In this document: in pieces, positions 32,767 through 45,699 of the stretch | Layout: each line of letters opens with the position of its first letter | Position numbering within the stretch: position 1 is the stretch's first letter | The notes under the pieces: generated by a model | Databases searched by the model: none | Told to the model about the DNA's origin: nothing | What the model saw: only the letters and a program-made list of their open reading frames with translations | Source of the DNA: Cymbomonas tetramitiformis | Taxonomy: Eukaryota; Chlorophyta; Pyramimonadophyceae; Pyramimonadales; Pyramimonadaceae | Reading direction: 5' to 3' | NCBI GenBank assembly: GCA_001247695.2 | Contig: LGRX02026025.1 | Span: 21,387-85,386 of the forward strand | DNA: 64,000 nucleotides | Position numbers and translations under genes: made by a program

Positions 32767-33463
32767 ATCAGTGGCCACTATCAGGTGCGACTAGCGGTAC
32801 GTTGATTGTCGTTTCCACAGACTTTGTTCGAGATCTGAGCACCAAAATGCTCAAGCCGTACTGCCGAAGGGATCAAGTTTTGTTTTGATGTATTTCAATC
32901 CCTACAGTAGCCTTATCGTTATGCCTAATCGCACCCAAGCTCTGTGTCACTCTATGACGGTTTGGCTAATTCCCCTTGCACCAAGCAGAAGCACCACGAC
33001 CAAGCACCAGCATCAGCATCAGCACCACACCCGACGCGAGACCTGACCGACACGACATCGACAGATGTACAGTACAGTACAGTACTGTAGAGATCAACAG
33101 AAGAGAGCGCTTGCGACGTTGCGAGAGACGAAACTTCTCTGACTTCTCGTCTCACGTCTAAACGTTCTGCCCATATCGGCGTATCAACATCAGCTAAATA
33201 TTCGATTTTTTCTGCAAATAGTTTATTTCGGATTCAGGGCACCTTGAGCCTGGAGAATTAGAATGGTGGACATCTGTTTTGTGCGCTGACTCACGTTGCG
33301 AACCTCTAGGAGGTTTTCAGCGTCAACAACGTTTGAAGGACTGACCGAAATTCGCTTGGTGCTCCCCAAATTCGTTTTCTCGTGGCGAATCCTTCGCTAT
33401 CGCACGTCTTCCCGCTGGAACGAGGAGTTTTGGATATATGAGTGATATGCGAGCGTAACAGAA
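32767..33463. other. intergenic
   Basis: No gene supported. A short palindromic GTACAGTACAGTACAGTAC run lies at about 33067-33086. This is the probable upstream region shared by the minus-strand ORF at 32.7 kb and the plus-strand gene at 33.46 kb. Confidence 0.5.
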
Positions 33464-34970
33464 ATGGACGGTGACGACACAAACATGTCAGATATTCGTG
33501 AAAGCACGTCAGGTTCTTCTTCTCGAACGACTCAAGTTCCTTCACTTAATTTAAGTCAGCGAACATTAGCCCTGAATCCGTCGTCGTTTTCCACCCCAGC
33601 CTCAGCGCAGTATCGCAAACCGCCCGCACCAAACCTGGGCCAGACATCCACAACTGCTTCTTCCTCCCAGCATCGGAAGCCACCACTGCCACGTAGCACG
33701 TCTACGGTACACACTTTTTCTCGCGCAAACTGGTTTTTGTGAAACGGGGTTCTTCCTAACATATTTTTTGTAGTCCCCTGAAACTTTTCGAGATAGTGTC
33801 GCAGCATCGAACATCGCGCTCTTCCCGACAGAACTGGGAATCTTCTGGATAGCTTCCAGTCCAAACCTTGCAAAAGCTGCGGTGAACGCCATTTATTCGG
33901 ACGTAGTGTTCCTGAGATGTTTGTCGCTACACATTGCGGAGACAAGCAGCGATTGCGTCCTTCATCACTGCTTCAATTTGACCTCCTTGGCGGTCTGTGT
34001 TTCGCAGGGTGTCTCAACCCCTGGCTCGATCTCAACCGTTACGGCGGGCTCCGGGATACCCCCTGGCTCGATCTCAACCGTTACGGCGGGCTCCGGGATA
34101 CCCCCTGGCTCTATCAAACAACCGCAGGGCAGGTATGCACCATTGCGAGGTTTCCACAACTGTGGGTTCTCCTGGTCATGTGCGTCCTTTCTGTCTAGGA
34201 TCTCTTCCCGATGGGTTCGGTTCTACTGCTCCGCACGAACGACTGCTAACTTGTGTATCATTCATCACCTTGGTGTTGCTCGTAATTATTCGCCTTTCCA
34301 CTGCAGGCTGCTACGCTTTGCTAACGAGGCTTCCAAGGGTTCCTGCAGCGGTGACTCACTACCCGCCCGACACTGCCTCCCTCTTGGAAGCACGTGCACG
34401 AACCGAGCGTTTGTGCGTGCCGTATTCGGACCACCAAAACTAGAGCCCCTTGAATCTATCCACGGCTACAGCGACGAGCACGGATGTGTGTCGTTCGCGC
34501 CTGCCACTGCATCTTTTCTTCTGTTTGGAAGTTCCCGTCTTGAACCCTCGATGCATTCACCGGCGAGGCTACTCGTCTAAGTCGACCGATGGATGAAGGG
34601 AAGTATCGACTTGCGGATACTTGCGGCCTAACTATGGGAGTTGTTGTGTGAACTCACAGGTAAATTGTCGCAGGGTGCCGCGACCTCCTCAAGCAGTGAG
34701 ACCCTGACGCGAGTCGGAGGTGCGCCCAGCGCCTCGAATCTTCAGGTGTCTTTCTCCAGGATGGCATCCGCTCTTGGCAATATGCGAGGTTTTCCGCTGT
34801 GGCGAGCCGGTGGCGCTGTGCAACCACCTGCCTTACCTTGCCGTGGGTTGCAAGTGGACTCAGAGTGGCTCCGGAGTCTGAAGAATGTGAGAGCAGCTTG
34901 GAATATGATCCATCTCACTAGATCGGAAAACATCGAGGCTGCTAGCAGGTGTCATCAACTCGAGAAGTAG
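33464..34970 (+). CDS. probable multi-exon host gene, unrecognised
   Basis: ATG at 33464 starts a Ser/Thr/Pro-rich exon (MDGDDTNMSDIREST) that ends at a GT donor at 33707. A 67-bp intron (33707-33773, ending TTTTTTGTAG) leads in phase to a second exon with folded-protein character (FPTELGIFWIASSPNLAKAAVN). Further splice-like sites occur at 34007 (TTTCGCAG), 34133-34198 (GTATGC...TCTAG), 34305 (CACTGCAG) and 34674 (TTGTCGCAG). The last precedes an exon-like frame (VDSEWLRSLKNVRAAWNMI) ending at a TAG at 34970. Within it a 42-bp unit (14 residues, GSISTVTAGSGIPP) is tandemly doubled at about 34020-34103. The exact exon chain after exon 2 is uncertain. No family recognised; nothing suggests a transposon. 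Confidence 0.5.
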
Positions 34971-35342
34971 CGTGCATCGCGGGCCTTCCTCCGCGCAAAG
35001 CGGATCCACTTCAGCGCTGACTACCAGCGGTTCCCTACAACATGACCTCGAGATATTCAACATGGTATGTTAACTTAGGCGCTTCCGACACCGCCCCACG
35101 CACCTTCTAAGGCCATATAACTTCCGCATCCATCAAGATATTTTATCTCCTCTGAAAATCGAACAGTGCAGCACTACCTTCACATCACTACCGAGTCATG
35201 GATTGGGTCGATACATAGCATGCAGGTGTGATGTGAGACACAGCGCACCTGAGCTGACTGTTGCACCTTCGGGAATGTATGCAGCATAAGCAGCTGTGGT
35301 GCAGGAGGCGATGTGCCTAAACTGGGTATTCCAAGTAGGGGG

Positions 35343-35450
35343 AGGATATGCAACACAGGCAGCTGATAGGGAGGATATGCAACACAGGCAGCTGATAGGG
35401 AGGATATGCAACACAGGCAGCTGATAGGGAGGAAATGCAAAACACGCAGC
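35343..35450. repeat. 29-bp tandem repeat
   Basis: Three to four copies of AGGATATGCAACACAGGCAG + CTGATAGGG, the last diverged. Related words (CAGCTGTGG, GCAGCATAAG) extend the degenerate array to about 35270-35600. Confidence 0.85.
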
Positions 35451-35719
35451 TGTTGCGCAGCATGAGCTGACTTTTCCAAATGACTTTTCCAAATAGGGGA
35501 GGATATGCAATATATGGAGTTGCCATATGAGCAGCAGCTCGCCTGCGCTAACTATTGCACTTTTGGGGGCTTTACGCAGTACAAGCAGATGCGGCGTGAG
35601 GAGCAGCGTGCCTCAGCTGACTGGTCCTCACCTTATCGTTTCGTCGACGATGCCGTCGACGAGCCCTTTACTTTCGGGAGCATCTCAGTACTGATACCCT
35701 CCTTTACACTGCTTTAAGC

Positions 35720-36345
35720 TTCTCACATTCCTTGTAAGATCTGAAGTAGTCTCAGTAGTATTGAAAACATACTTTCCTTCAGGGGTGGCTGACTGTATTG
35801 TATACCATAGAGGATTTGCTTCTGACTCAAGAGCTGAGAGTGAGTATGAGTGGGACCCCTTGTTATTCATTTATGTGAAGGAATCACAGGCAATCCTTTC
35901 CCAAATCGTAACCAGTGGGGACTGCGATAAAAACAGTCAAGTTTTCATAACATGTGCACTCCAAGTCAGCAGAGATTGTTGATGAAGATCATAAGGGAGT
36001 GCGCTTCAGTCGGCACATCTCTTTACTGTCTCTTCATACTGTCACGGCCTAAGCACGCAACTTGCACTCCTATCACACTATGCTTGCCTGGCCTGAAAGG
36101 TTCTGCAGGTTGAAGGTATCAACTTCGGTCGGCGGACTTATGGCCTGCACTTCTTATATGTTTTGTTGTCCGATCGACGCTGGTCTGAGATGTTGTGTTT
36201 TGGGCAGGCACGTGAGGTGAACCCTCTGGAGGGAATGAATTTCGGTCTCGATGGGTTTTCAGATTGGTTCCGTTCGATGGAGGAAGCTCTACAGCAGCGT
36301 AGGTCACGCACCAGAGGCAGCTCTCCTCGCACAGGGTTGGGCTGA
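35720..36345 (+). CDS. exon-like segments, unrecognised
   Basis: Two plus-strand segments with splice-site context. One follows TTTCCTTCAG at about 35783 and encodes VADCIVYHRGFASDSRAES and YEWDPLLFIYVKES. The other follows a TTCTGCAG near 36110 and encodes GLHFLYVLLSDRRWSEML and MNFGLDGFSDWFRSMEEAL, ending at a TGA at 36345. They could be 3' exons of the gene beginning at 33464, or a separate gene. No domain recognised. Confidence 0.35.
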
Positions 36346-37846
36346 ATTTTGCAGAGGAGTTAGATGTGAGAAGCATCTACATTTCACTTACTGGGCGTGT
36401 TGACCATAAGCGCTTGAAGCATATGTTGGTTGATTTGTATGTGCCGTTCCCAACACTTATTTGTAGGTGCGTCGCATTTTCAAGAAGCTGCCTAATCCTT
36501 TCGGAAATGTCAAAAATTCGTTATAAAAAATAGTGATCACGCTGAAAGTGCAACGAGCATACCCATACATTCTTTTAGATTTTTTCGCACGGTGAAGCAT
36601 CCATTCCTTTAAATCTATGGAATTTACAATGATCAGAAACATGGATACTTATGTCTCGATGTACATCCATCATTCAAGTTTCCTATGAAAATCATCAAGT
36701 ATACAATAGCTGGTTTCGTCTCAGGTATTTGTTAGTGTTTCTTTAACTTCCCGTTTGCAAGGTTTTTTGTCGAATTCCATATTTTGTTCGCAACAAAGTT
36801 AACTAATCTTCTGCATCGGCCGTTGCTCTATTTATGTGCATTATTGCACTCATCATCGGAATCTTCTGCATCTTGGAACACTTCATTATTGCGTATACAT
36901 GTTGCCTCTTCTCCTGTTGCGATAATAAAGATGATCATATTGCTCCACTGTATTTTTTTATTTTTGGATCATTCGCTTCGGGGTTCCAATAAAATAACAC
37001 GTTCGCTTTTGCATTGAAGCTACGTATAGCTCGTCTCAGTGTTGGTCTTGATGAAACGGGTCGGAGGCGGTTACTGCGGTTTGAGGGCTCTTTCCGCGAG
37101 TCATTTCCCCAAGCGCGGCGCCCTCTTATCGGTGTAGGTCTTCGAATAATGGTATACGTACTTCAATTCCTTTGTTGCACGTAAGCGTGCGACGACCTTC
37201 GCACTACGTACACAGGCTCCGTCCACTCGTCATCATCCCGCTCAATCTCCAGAGCCACCACCCAGCTCTCCACCGCCGTCATTTGCTCGTAGTTCAACAC
37301 TGTGCGTTGCAAACCCATCTCGCTACCCTCACTCAGAGGGTAGCAGCAAGATGCCATCGGTAAAATGACGACAGGTGGTATTACCCACCGCTCGTCACCT
37401 ACCCATGACGCTTGTCGTGTCTCGCAGCAAAGGATAAGCCCTGCCTATAGGTGGCCACTTATGTTCCGAAAATTTGGACTTGGCCCTCGCCGTGCGTGCT
37501 CCGTTCAAACATCGATTAAGACGGTTGATATGCAGAGCTCTTACAACATCACAATGACAAGCATTCCTCAGCATTATCACGCCTAGTGCGATAGCGTATA
37601 CCATACAGACGCTCGCCACAAACAGTACCATAGCTTATAGGATACAAACATTTTATCGCGCGCGCGCTATCGAGCGTGGATCTTGCCATAACAGCGTGAC
37701 AGGTCACATCAGAGGCAAGGAGAATAAATATATGGCTAACGGTATAGCAGTGGACGATAAGGTAGGCTGATGCGGCGAAGAATGCGCGACAGGCTGGGGA
37801 GCAAAATGGAAGGTGGCGGAGAATTCTAGTCAGTGGACGTGTTTTG
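36346..37846. other. no gene seen
   Basis: Mixed-composition DNA with only short open frames. Nothing repeats elsewhere in the window. It ends where the LTR-like repeat begins. Confidence 0.5.
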
Positions 37847-38741
37847 TGCCCGGAGGCACAGCGTGAGCCGATATGCCTATGCGTCCGTATGTGTGTCATC
37901 GGGAGTAATCTGGGATTGGCACGATGACAGTGAAATTGGGCTTGAAATCACGATGAGAATGAGTACCAGATGTCCGGGGTATGACAGTATGACACTATGA
38001 CAATGTGACACTATGACACTATGACACTATAGTAGTATGACAGTACTGTGGGGTGGTCATCGTGGCACTCAGTCAGACCCTCGAAGAATGGTCAGATTCG
38101 CATCGGGATCGGAAAGACAATGAAATCGAATATCAGATGTCGGGGCTATGACAGTATGACAGTATGACACTATGACAGTATGACAGTACAGTAGTATGAC
38201 AGTACTGTGTGGCAGTCATCGTGTCAGTCTGTCGATATAACATCTGAATCGAGAATGACGAATCGGAATTAGAAATGAGATCGGATCGGGAATTGAACGT
38301 TGAGCCGAAGTGTGACATCGGCTGCCGGGTGGTTGACCCTGCAACCTGAGTGACGAGTGAATAAGTAGAGCACTTGAGAAGTGTTTAGCCTTCAGAACTC
38401 GGAACCGAATTATCGTTTGTACCTCAATCTGGCCCTGATCCAGTGTATTATAAAATCCGAATTGTGTACCTTTGCACGTTCAATCAAAAACATTATTCCG
38501 AGCATCTGTCGTACTGCCCACGGGCACATTTGGTATCAATAGCGTTACTTTGAACGTTTCCACGCGTTCAGCCACGGCGTTCACGTAACTTTCGTTATAC
38601 TGCGGGGGGAGACCTGTACTTTTGGGATACTGGGCGCAACTTTTACGTCAGAAAAGTCTTTTTTTTTTCAGAGAAGGAATCCATATACCGTTCCCAAAAG
38701 TCACGAAACATCAGTATAACGTTCCCTTAACAGTGGGGGCT
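37847..38741 (+). repeat. solo LTR-like repeat, second copy
   Basis: Homologous along its length to 3163-4044, including the TATGACAG minisatellite blocks and the GTTTGTACCTCAATCTGGCC segment. Here no leader or ORF0 follows: the sequence is interrupted at GGGGGCT by a foldback element. This supports a solo LTR or relic interpretation. Confidence 0.65.
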
Positions 38742-39178
38742 TGTCAGGGTTATGACCGATGACATATGTGTCATACATGTCATACGTGTCATACCTGTCA
38801 TCCATGTCATGTCATGTCATGTCATATATTATTATGACAGTCGGTCGTGTCATATATTATTATGACAGCCGACAGTATGGTCGATCATGACTGTACAGGT
38901 CGAGTCGCGTCATACATGTCGAACTCTCGATGACAGGGATGCCTGATGATATGACATAATCATCTGGCGACATGTACAGTCATCGTCGACCGTACTGACG
39001 ACTGTCATAAATGTATGACGCGACTCGACCTGTACAATCATGATCGACCATACTGTCGACTGTCATAATAATATATGACATGACATGACATGACATGACA
39101 TGACATGGTATGACATGTATGACAGGTATGACACGTATGACATGTATGACACATATGTCATCGGTCATAACCCTGACA
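38742..39178. repeat. TGTCAGGG foldback transposon (437 bp)
   Basis: A long inverted repeat: left end TGTCAGGGTTATGACCGATG, right end its reverse complement CATCGGTCATAACCCTGACA. Arms of about 170 bp are made of GTCATACATGTCAT-type words, and the centre (about 38925-38985) is unique. No coding capacity. Partial copies lie at 25560-25608 and 55690-55885. Confidence 0.88.
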
Positions 39179-40680
39179 GATCTCCCCTCTTAAGAGAGTT
39201 GTGACCTCACAACGGGCATACCTTTGTATATGTCTTTGATGTCTTTGTTGTTGTCGCTTCTTGCTGGTACCAGTCTTCTTACACCGATTTGAGGCGTCCC
39301 TCATGGTGTTTTTAGGTTATTGGGGGGAACTGAGTCCACTTTAGTCCCTCACCTTAGGCATTTAGCCATACAGTCCTTAGGATGCAGCCCACCTTTCCGG
39401 AAATCGTATCGTTGAGTGACGTTCCAAGGTTCAATGAAGAGCGTTTTCGCGATACAATCCTACGCTGGATTACTGATTGATCCACACGTTAGCATGTATG
39501 TGCTAGACGATTCAAAGCATCCGAAGTCTACGTTACGGATTATTTGCGCTAGCCGTCGTCGCCTTTGCGCGATCGATGATCCCACGATTATAACGAATTA
39601 TATTCGAACGATTCTCGGCCTGATATAGTGCACCCAACTCTTCCTCCCCTCCTTAAGCTACTTTGGAGGATCCTAGGCGGTGATGGGGAGCCCGATTTCG
39701 ATAATAAACGAACAAAGAGGCTTGTTTTAATGCAAACGGAGCGGCCCTGATGCTTAACGGAATTGGACTTATAATCCTTAACCGGTCTGCTCAACTCCTC
39801 AATATTTTTGTCCAGTACGCACGCTTTGACGAACATCTATCGCGATGAGTGAGAATGAATTCGCCACGTACTAATGTGAAATTTATTTAGTCATGTTTGT
39901 CAAGCACAACTTAGGATCACAACTCCGTCCACCTCAGTTATCCGGTAGCGCGGATTTACTGGCCACAGAATCCGATGACAAACCACGGTCTTGGCAAAGG
40001 TAGCATTAGCAGTTTTTTCACAGATATTGGTACCCGCATATGCGTATCTGTGTAAGGGTATGATTTATACAAGGCTCACTACACCTTAGCAAGGAAGGAT
40101 CAATTCCTGCTCCTGTCATATCAATTTGATGCAGGGTAAAAATGTTAGGGATATAACCCTGCAGTTCTCGGGTTGCAGCCCATTGCACCGAAGGTGCGTC
40201 GCAGTCTTTGGGATGCAGCCCTGCAGTTCTTGGGATGCAGCCCTGCAGTTCTTGGGATGCAGCCCTGCAGTTCTTGGGATGCAGCCCTGATATATATATA
40301 TATGTGACCGATGGACGAAAACCTCTTGGGTACATGTTTCCATGGCCTGATTTTTATATGGTCGGCAATTTTTGGCAAAAAGTCATTGGCTATCAGTTTT
40401 TGACTTAGAAGCCACAATGTTATAGAAGCTGCGACCTATTGTAACCATATGCGGTAGTTATGCCTTCAGCATACGTAGACAATATGATTATGTGGAACTT
40501 ATAATCCCACTTAAGTTGCATCATGATAAATTTATCCAGGTGTTAACAAGTGTTCAGGATTTGATAAGGGGTTGACGCCCCACAAGCCAAAGGTCACTGT
40601 CTCATAAGGCTCGCCTCAAGTGTGCGGCTTTGAGGATTAGCGTCCTGGCGAGGCACAGTCATGATGCTTCCTAGTCCATA
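39179..40680. other. LTR-family relics, no gene
   Basis: Contains a CTCTTCCTCCCCTCCTTAAG block with CCTAGGCGG nearby (about 39643-39680), similar to the module at 44.28, 45.70 and 52.35 kb, and the tandem GGATGCAGCCC array listed separately. A TA run follows at about 40291-40305. No credible gene. Confidence 0.5.
40157..40290. repeat. 24-bp tandem repeat (GCAGTTCTTGGGATGCAGCC)
   Basis: Four near-perfect units from about 40200, plus diverged copies from 40157. Single or paired copies of the same word occur near 39375, 41680, 44395-44445, 45800-45865 and 52465-52520. Confidence 0.85.
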
Positions 40681-41215
40681 ATGGAGCTGGAAATGAGAAT
40701 GCTCAAGATATCCGAAGACAGGAAGGCTTTTGGTTGGCCAGAGTTACTGTCAAGATGCTTAACCTTGATGGAATGGCATTCGGATACAAACTGTGCAACC
40801 ATGCATGTGACTTATGCATTGGTGTATGACTTTGATGAATTGTCTCTTGTCGTGAACCTGGAAGGAATGACGGGCAAATAGCTAGAGTGGCGGATTTACT
40901 CACTCGGCTTTTCTGTTATGGAATTCGATGCCTGATGGCACAACTAGCAATCCTTTGCTCAGATGCTTTCCTTAAGACATTGGCAACAACTTGTGTGCCA
41001 GCTTCTCTAAATTTGGGGAGAAACCATGGATCAACAATTCATCAATCAAAACACATGTATCAAGGTTGATTCATCGAATCCTTCAACTCTTGAATTTCGA
41101 CAATCAGCATCTCAGACTGTTGACGTCATAGTGATGGTCGTAAGCTTACAGTATAGCTTATTCACCTTTGAAAAACCATCGTTCTCCAGTATCAGTGCCC
41201 TTCATATAATATGAT
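40681..41215 (+). other. exon-like frames, unrecognised
   Basis: An ATG at 40681 opens a 66-codon frame (MELEMRMLKISEDRKAFGWP) and the next frames (VADLLTRLFCYGIRCLMAQL, then DQQFINQNTCIKVDSS) are also protein-like, but they are separated by stops and frame changes. They may be exons of a host gene or a decayed one. No family recognised, no firm splice model. Confidence 0.25.
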
Positions 41216-42110
41216 AGAGCCGGAGAAATATGCATCTATGATTTCTTCATAATGAACTTCATGTGTTAGTAAGTCAAATAAGACTTCATTTGATGTTTCA
41301 ATCGGCATGATGTACCGTGTCATCAATTTTATGGCTGCTATACACAGATGCTGGAACTTTTAATAAGATCTTATTTAATTTTCCAAGCAAAATCACAATG
41401 ATGTAAGGTGTGGCAGCTGTATGAAAATGAATGAATCTATATTCTTCCTCCCCCTCGCAAAAAGAGATGTATCAAACCAATCAGATGGTGATGGAGGATG
41501 TTATTCAATCATTATGTTATGTGAAAAATGATTTGATAGAGAATCAGATTGAGATTACTCATCGAATGCTTTAGAGGTAACAATGTCAATCTGAACATTG
41601 ATTCTCTCTACGTCATATTGGCAATATGCCTGACATTTTTGAATGTGGCAAATGCCAGATGATGTCAAATGCAGTCGTTGGGTTGCAGCCCACATACTTT
41701 GTCAGTTTAGGGTCAATATAGTGTACCCAATTTTAGACAATGGTTCTGGAAAATGATTGTCATGATGAACAAAGAAATCAGTGATGGTACCGAAGTTAAC
41801 TTTGGTATCGAAGCTAATGGAGAGTCAATCAAGAAGTGTCCGTAATGACAACAAATTAATACGAGTTATATTTTCGTAGTTGATGGATGGCTGACATGTC
41901 ATTTCATTATGAATAGAACATGGCATTGCCTAGTGATATGTGTATATTCTTCAGCACATGATCACTTATCTCAATGGCGCCCATTTTATTTTTGGGCAAA
42001 CACTATTCAGAGACTTGTTATGATAAAGAAGTATGAATGGTGAATGTGTCATTTCAATCCGATAGAATTGTGACTTGTTTTATGACTATAAAATTTCTGT
42101 CACTTTCCAG
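41216..42110. other. AT-rich spacer
   Basis: No gene. One diverged GGGTTGCAGCCC word at about 41679. Confidence 0.5.
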
Positions 42111-42182
42111 AATGAGGATGAACTGTGCTTGGAGACCGTATGCAGATTGCAGGGTTTCCAAGACTTCGTGGCCTACGAAGAG
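42111..42182 (+). other. exon fragment cut by a TIR element
   Basis: A splice acceptor (GTCACTTTCCAG, ending 42110) is followed by an open, acidic, protein-like frame (NEDELCLETVCRLQGFQDF) that runs into the terminal repeat of the element at 42178. It looks like an exon interrupted by insertion. Family unknown. Confidence 0.35.
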
Positions 42183-42658
42183 TCAACCTATAAGAAAACA
42201 GAGATTTCGGGTCGGCCGGCTTTTCTCTAAACTTCTTACCCCCAGCTTCGGTACCTAAGAGAGCCAATGAAATAAGAGAAAACCGCTTCTTTTGCCAGCT
42301 AGCTTTTCTCATCCTCAATGGGTGCGCCCGCGATACCGATAGGGTTATCAATAGGGGACTAACTTTTAATGTACTCCGCCTTTGGGGGTGAAATTGCACC
42401 CAACATATGAGCTTGTATATACGAACTTATTGGAACATATTTGAAAAAGTTCTCCCCTACTTTTATCACAATTTACAGCTTTAATTCTCTTATTTTGTTG
42501 AATTTTAAGAAAATGTCCCGGGGCCTAGCCAGCCTCGATATTTCTTATTTTTGCCAATCTCTTAACTTTTAAAACCAGCCAGCTTTTCTCCTAAACTTTT
42601 GACCCCCAAAAAAGCTGGCTGTTTTCTTAACGTACTTTTCTCTTATAGGTTGACTCTT
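42178..42658. mobile_element. 481-bp non-autonomous TIR element
   Basis: Ends AAGAGTCAACCTATAAGA and TCTTATAGGTTGACTCTT are perfect inverted repeats of 18 bp. Interior words CCAGCTAGCTTTTCTC and CAGCCAGCTTTTCTC repeat on the way in. No ORF. No clear target duplication was identified. Confidence 0.8.
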
Positions 42659-42942
42659 ACTGTAATGGATGAGGCAATAAATTTCTAAACATTCCAGAAT
42701 GAATTTTCAAAGAGTTTTCATTTCTTAATGAAGCATGCTTGTCTTATGTGCCAAAATGTTATGAAATTACAAATATGGTGTCAATCTATATGTGGATGGT
42801 TTATACCATTGTATGCTATTCCACAATAAGTAATGATGTCAGAGTGAAAACTTTGGACAATTGCAACTCAGTACAAACCCGAGTGCATTCAAGTCCATTT
42901 GAATGTTCAGAATCTGAATCTAATGTACTTTTCTAGCTAGAG

Positions 42943-43180
42943 CTACCATTGACTATCCAACATCCACTGAGGACATTGTTTCTTACGTCTTTTGGCATCA
43001 CGCTTAGTGTTTTTCTTATTCTGCAAGCGCCTCTTTGCTACTGCTACATCCGGAACGTTGTACCAGCTACGAAACTTGCTGGTAACTTCATCTTCTGAGC
43101 TTTCTTCATCCAAAAGCAAAACTGGCTTCAACATGTCTTGTTCTTTCATCGAGGACGAATCACACAGGGATGCAGCAGAC
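42943..43180 (-). CDS. terminal exon of an unrecognised gene
   Basis: A strong acceptor (TTCTTCTCATGCTGCAG, ending at 43181) is followed by a 78-codon frame ending TAG at 42943. It encodes DMLKPVLLLDEESSEDEV, then FRSWYNVPDVAVAKRRL and a basic tail (KKNTKRDAKRRKKQCP) that looks like a nuclear localisation signal. Codon use and composition differ from transposon ORFs nearby, so a host gene on the minus strand is likely. Upstream exons should lie above 43.2 kb, but I could not define them. Confidence 0.5.
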
Positions 43181-45699
43181 CTGCAGCATGAGAAGAAAAT
43201 AAACAGCAAGAAAGTCACTATGCAAAATCACCACTGAAGGAGATGACTTTCATCATAGGGTGGTATATTGGTTGTTTCATATGACACATAGAAGATATGA
43301 ATAATTCGTAGAGAATTTTGGGATAAACATCCTGGATTGGCTGTGCTTGATTGCTCTATGCCCAAGAATGACCGAAGAGATTGCTTGTCATTTTTCAGCC
43401 ATATAGCGTAGAGGCTGCTTAACAACGGTTGGGACCATAAGCTAAATAGCTATGCAGCTATGTCGGAGGCTGAATAGCCATGATTGCACAGACTCTGTCT
43501 TTTATGATGAATAGACCTCTGAGAAATGGTGTCTAAAAAATCAATTGACAACAACTCAACCTTTTGGTATGATGCAGAGCTGATGATCTTTGTTGCACTT
43601 CAATTGTTTAATGTGCACTAATGAAATGTCTCGTGATATATAATCTCACAGAATAGGCTTTGCTCAATGGCGATATGATCAGATATGTAATGATCAATGA
43701 AGACAAGATGGTTGGTATGGCTCATTCAGTAGGCATAATTACCTCAAAGAGATGCCAATACACGGATACATATCAAGACATAAGGGCAATAGGCTTATTG
43801 TATAGCCTTCAAGGTAGCTAGCATTTATGCTGCATTGGTCAGCTCAGTGGCTTTGACCTTTTTAGGTGTTGTACTCAGGCTGTAGCCTGCATATTGCATT
43901 GAGTACTCTTGACACCTTTAATGATACAATCAGATGATATGTATGAAATATCAAGAATGGTTGCCCTTTTTCAATGATCATCGGTGGCAGAGGCTATAGT
44001 GCTTGCACCGTGTCAGTATACAATTCTAGTCTGGATACATGCTAGACCAGATGTATACAATGTCTAGGTCTTCAAAATCAAGCTCATATGTATGTCATGG
44101 CTGATGACCTTAGAAATGTTTGATACTTATATGTGTCAACTTCATGGAGTTCTGCATGGTTTGACTGTATATAGTCAGGCTTACCAAAGCAAAAACGATG
44201 ATGCAACTTAATTGTTTTATTTTATTATTTGTCTTTATTATTTATTTGGTTTTTAGTTGTATTTTTAGCTTACCATCTTCCCCCCTCAAGGAAGTGTATT
44301 GCTAGGCGGTTGTCAAGCGCCGTTTAAATACAACAGAGGTCCGACCTCTATGTGATGACGTGATAGCTTACTATGAAGCTGGATAGCAGTTCTCGGGATG
44401 CAGCCCCTTGCACCTAAGGTGCATTGCAGTTTTTGGGATGCAGCCCGAATTCACGTCATCAGCGTGGGTCATATAGTGCCCATGCATGTGCTGTATAAAA
44501 TACAACACTACCCTCCAGCAGCGAAGTGGTTTGCTATTACCATTATCGTATGCTGTGGGATGTCAATATATGATCAGAGAGCATGGATATATATATATAT
44601 ATGTACCATGTTTGTCAATATCGGAGAGACTATGTCTTCTTTAAAATCCTCATGACTATATATATAATGGTGGTATACTGATGTCAACACCTTCTCTCTG
44701 AGTGATTCATTGATTTCAGATGTGATGTCGTGGCAAAAAATATGTCCACGTCATTGGCACGAGTCATGTTGTGTCCATGCATACACGATCTTAGCGCAGG
44801 TCACAATACAGTGCCCGAGCATACGCGATTTTAGCGTAGGTCACATTGTGCCTCTGTTTATTACATCTGAGAATATATGTTACTCATCTTTGTGAGTCTA
44901 GACAGCATTGTGCTGATTGCAATGCTTTCTCTGGTGACTTATATATCACAGATTATACCAATGTGGTGATCAGTCCAGTGCAATATTTTGTCACCGGAAT
45001 GTACAGGGATTGTGAATGATTGCAATCCAGCCGGAGAATAATCTCAACAGCTTATTCTGTACTAATGAATTCATCGGAGTTATACTTATTTCGACGATTC
45101 AAAAACCCATGTCATTGTAGTGACGACATCTCATATGAATATATAGGGTTTTTATCAGAATGCTTTTATGTGATGTCAACATTTATGAACAATTCACTTG
45201 CATCTTAGGATCAAAGGAGTTACGCTTGGAAGGTCTTGCATGATGGTCACCAACAGTTATCAGCTGTCATTCAGGTGCCAAATTCTGCCTTCAGCACTGG
45301 GACTACATCAACCAGTCTTACAGTGATGCACTTGTCCTTCCCACTCTTATATACAGCTATAGTGCCAAAGTATATCTGGTGGGATATATATATATATACA
45401 TTATATAACTATCCTCTTCTGATCCAGGAAATGCAATTAAGCATGGTATCAGGTTATATGTTATGTATATAGTTCAGCATTCCAAACTTACTCGAGAATG
45501 TAAATGCTGAGCAAGAGTCAACTTATAGTCATTGGGATATAGTTTCCCATCCAAGTTTACACTTTATTAGTGATAGTGGATTTAACGTTGTACAGATTTC
45601 AACGTTATTTGTGGATGCAGTGATTTTATCAAAAGCAATCTATCAGAAATCACCAGATCGGAATATGAAATGGATATGTGTGAATCCTATCCACCTTCT
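43181..45699. other. AT-rich region without definable genes
   Basis: Open frames are short. Contains a diverged LTR-family module at 44270-44450 (CTTCCCCCCTCAAGGAAGTG then GGGATGCAGCCC words) and TA microsatellites (about 44588-44602 and 45388-45400). Confidence 0.5.

Noticed and set aside
35180..35526. Cys/Tyr-rich minus-strand ORFs
   Set aside because: They translate the 29-bp tandem repeat.
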